Below are positions 63,631 through 64,000 of a stretch of 64,000 nucleotides of DNA, one piece after another; position 1 is the first letter of the stretch, and each line of letters opens with the position of its first letter. This DNA is from Synechococcus sp. BO 8801. GTDB taxonomy: Bacteria > Cyanobacteriota > Cyanobacteriia > PCC-6307 > Cyanobiaceae. The position numbers and the translations under genes were made by a program. The stretch covers positions 20,168 through 84,167 of the forward strand of contig NZ_NQKY01000013.1 in assembly GCF_002252675.1 (NCBI RefSeq), in the 5' to 3' direction. The notes below the pieces were generated by a model that saw only the letters and a program-made list of their open reading frames with translations, ran no database searches and had not been told where the DNA came from.

Positions 63631-64000
63631 ATGGCTGATCCGGTTCCGCCACCCTCCGATCTGCCGGCGCCCTACGCGAGCCCCTGGGGCCGGCTTGCCC
63701 AGGCGCTGCTGGCCGTGCTGGCTTCCCTGCGCCTGAAGCTGCGCGAACTCTGGCGCCGCAATGGTGAGGGGGACCTGTCGGTGCCAGGGTTCTGGCCGCA
63801 GGGGCTGGCCCCGGTGTTCTGGCCCCTGCTGCTGGCGGCCCTGCTGGCCCTACTCCTGGCCCTGGCGGGTCAGGCCCGGCGCGGGCTGAACCTCCGGGCT
63901 GCCCCGGCCGGCGGTGCCGCGGCTCCCGTCGCGGCTCCAGCGCCAACGGCACCAGCGGCGTCCGTCTCGGCTCCATCCGCCTCCGCACCCGCGCCTGTAC
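63631..64000 (+). CDS. Membrane protein, partial (runs off the window)
   Basis: The first 123 codons of a protein that continues past the window edge. It starts with a Pro-rich segment, has a charged stretch (LRLKLRELWRRNGEGD), one transmembrane helix (about 60-78: APVFWPLLLAALLALLLALA) and then an Ala/Pro/Ser-rich linker. The layout suggests a membrane-anchored protein with a C-terminal domain that is not visible. It follows glgA by 24 bp. Function unknown. Confidence 0.6.
   Translation, partial: MADPVPPPSDLPAPYASPWGRLAQALLAVLASLRLKLRELWRRNGEGDLSVPGFWPQGLAPVFWPLLLAALLALLLALAGQARRGLNLRAAPAGGAAAPVAAPAPTAPAASVSAPSASAPAPV

Overview
The window comes from a high-GC picocyanobacterium of the Cyanobium / freshwater Synechococcus type. 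The evidence is a psbA (photosystem II D1) gene, an NDH-1 ndhD, menD-menB (phylloquinone route), glgA, an mntCAB-type manganese transporter in C-A-B order, several families largely confined to cyanobacteria and plastids (DUF760, DUF2605, DUF3122, DUF4336), dense gene packing with many 4-bp stop/start overlaps, and the strong G+C bias of most genes. I saw no rRNA, tRNA, CRISPR array or intact insertion sequence.

Layout. 1-12.5 kb: end of a UbiD decarboxylase, an Rrf2 regulator, a methyltransferase head-to-head with a TIGR04283-type glycosyltransferase, aroA, an MnmD-like methyltransferase, glmU, a VOC protein, a TspO-like protein, an NDH-2-like dehydrogenase overlapping a DedA/MerA-like fusion, and a DUF3122 protein. 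12.5-17 kb: a flavoprotein divergent from amiF (formamidase) with two Fur/Zur-like palindromes between them, then prlC. 17-28 kb: ndhD, thrB, glk, thrS, a TM2 protein, a muramidase, trpS and a DUF697-type pseudo-GTPase. 28-37 kb: psbA, mntCAB, DUF4336, DUF760, lepB, menD, menB.

37-47 kb is a signalling island: a GAF/degenerate-GGDEF protein, two hybrid histidine kinases, a PAS protein, a STAS protein, a PP2C-type response regulator, an HNOBA hybrid histidine kinase with HPt, and an H-NOX heme sensor. 47-60.8 kb is an exopolysaccharide locus: pyruvyltransferase, GT8, Wza-like exporter, Wzz-like protein, Wzy-like polymerase, Wzx-like flippase, three GT2 enzymes, an Alg14/Alg13-like pair, a sugar-1-phosphate transferase fused to an N-terminal STAS domain, and an RsbW-type kinase. 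The low-G+C part of this locus (about 48.4-53 kb) looks acquired. 60.8-64 kb: a small secreted protein, an L,D-transpeptidase, glgA and the start of a membrane protein.

The most interesting proposal joins the last two islands. A nitric-oxide sensor (H-NOX) feeds a hybrid kinase and a response-regulator phosphatase of the RsbU/SpoIIE type. The two STAS proteins are candidate substrates, one free and one built into the enzyme that would start polysaccharide assembly, with the opposing kinase encoded directly after the fusion. That would be NO-gated partner switching acting directly on exopolysaccharide initiation. The domains are read from sequence; the wiring is inference.
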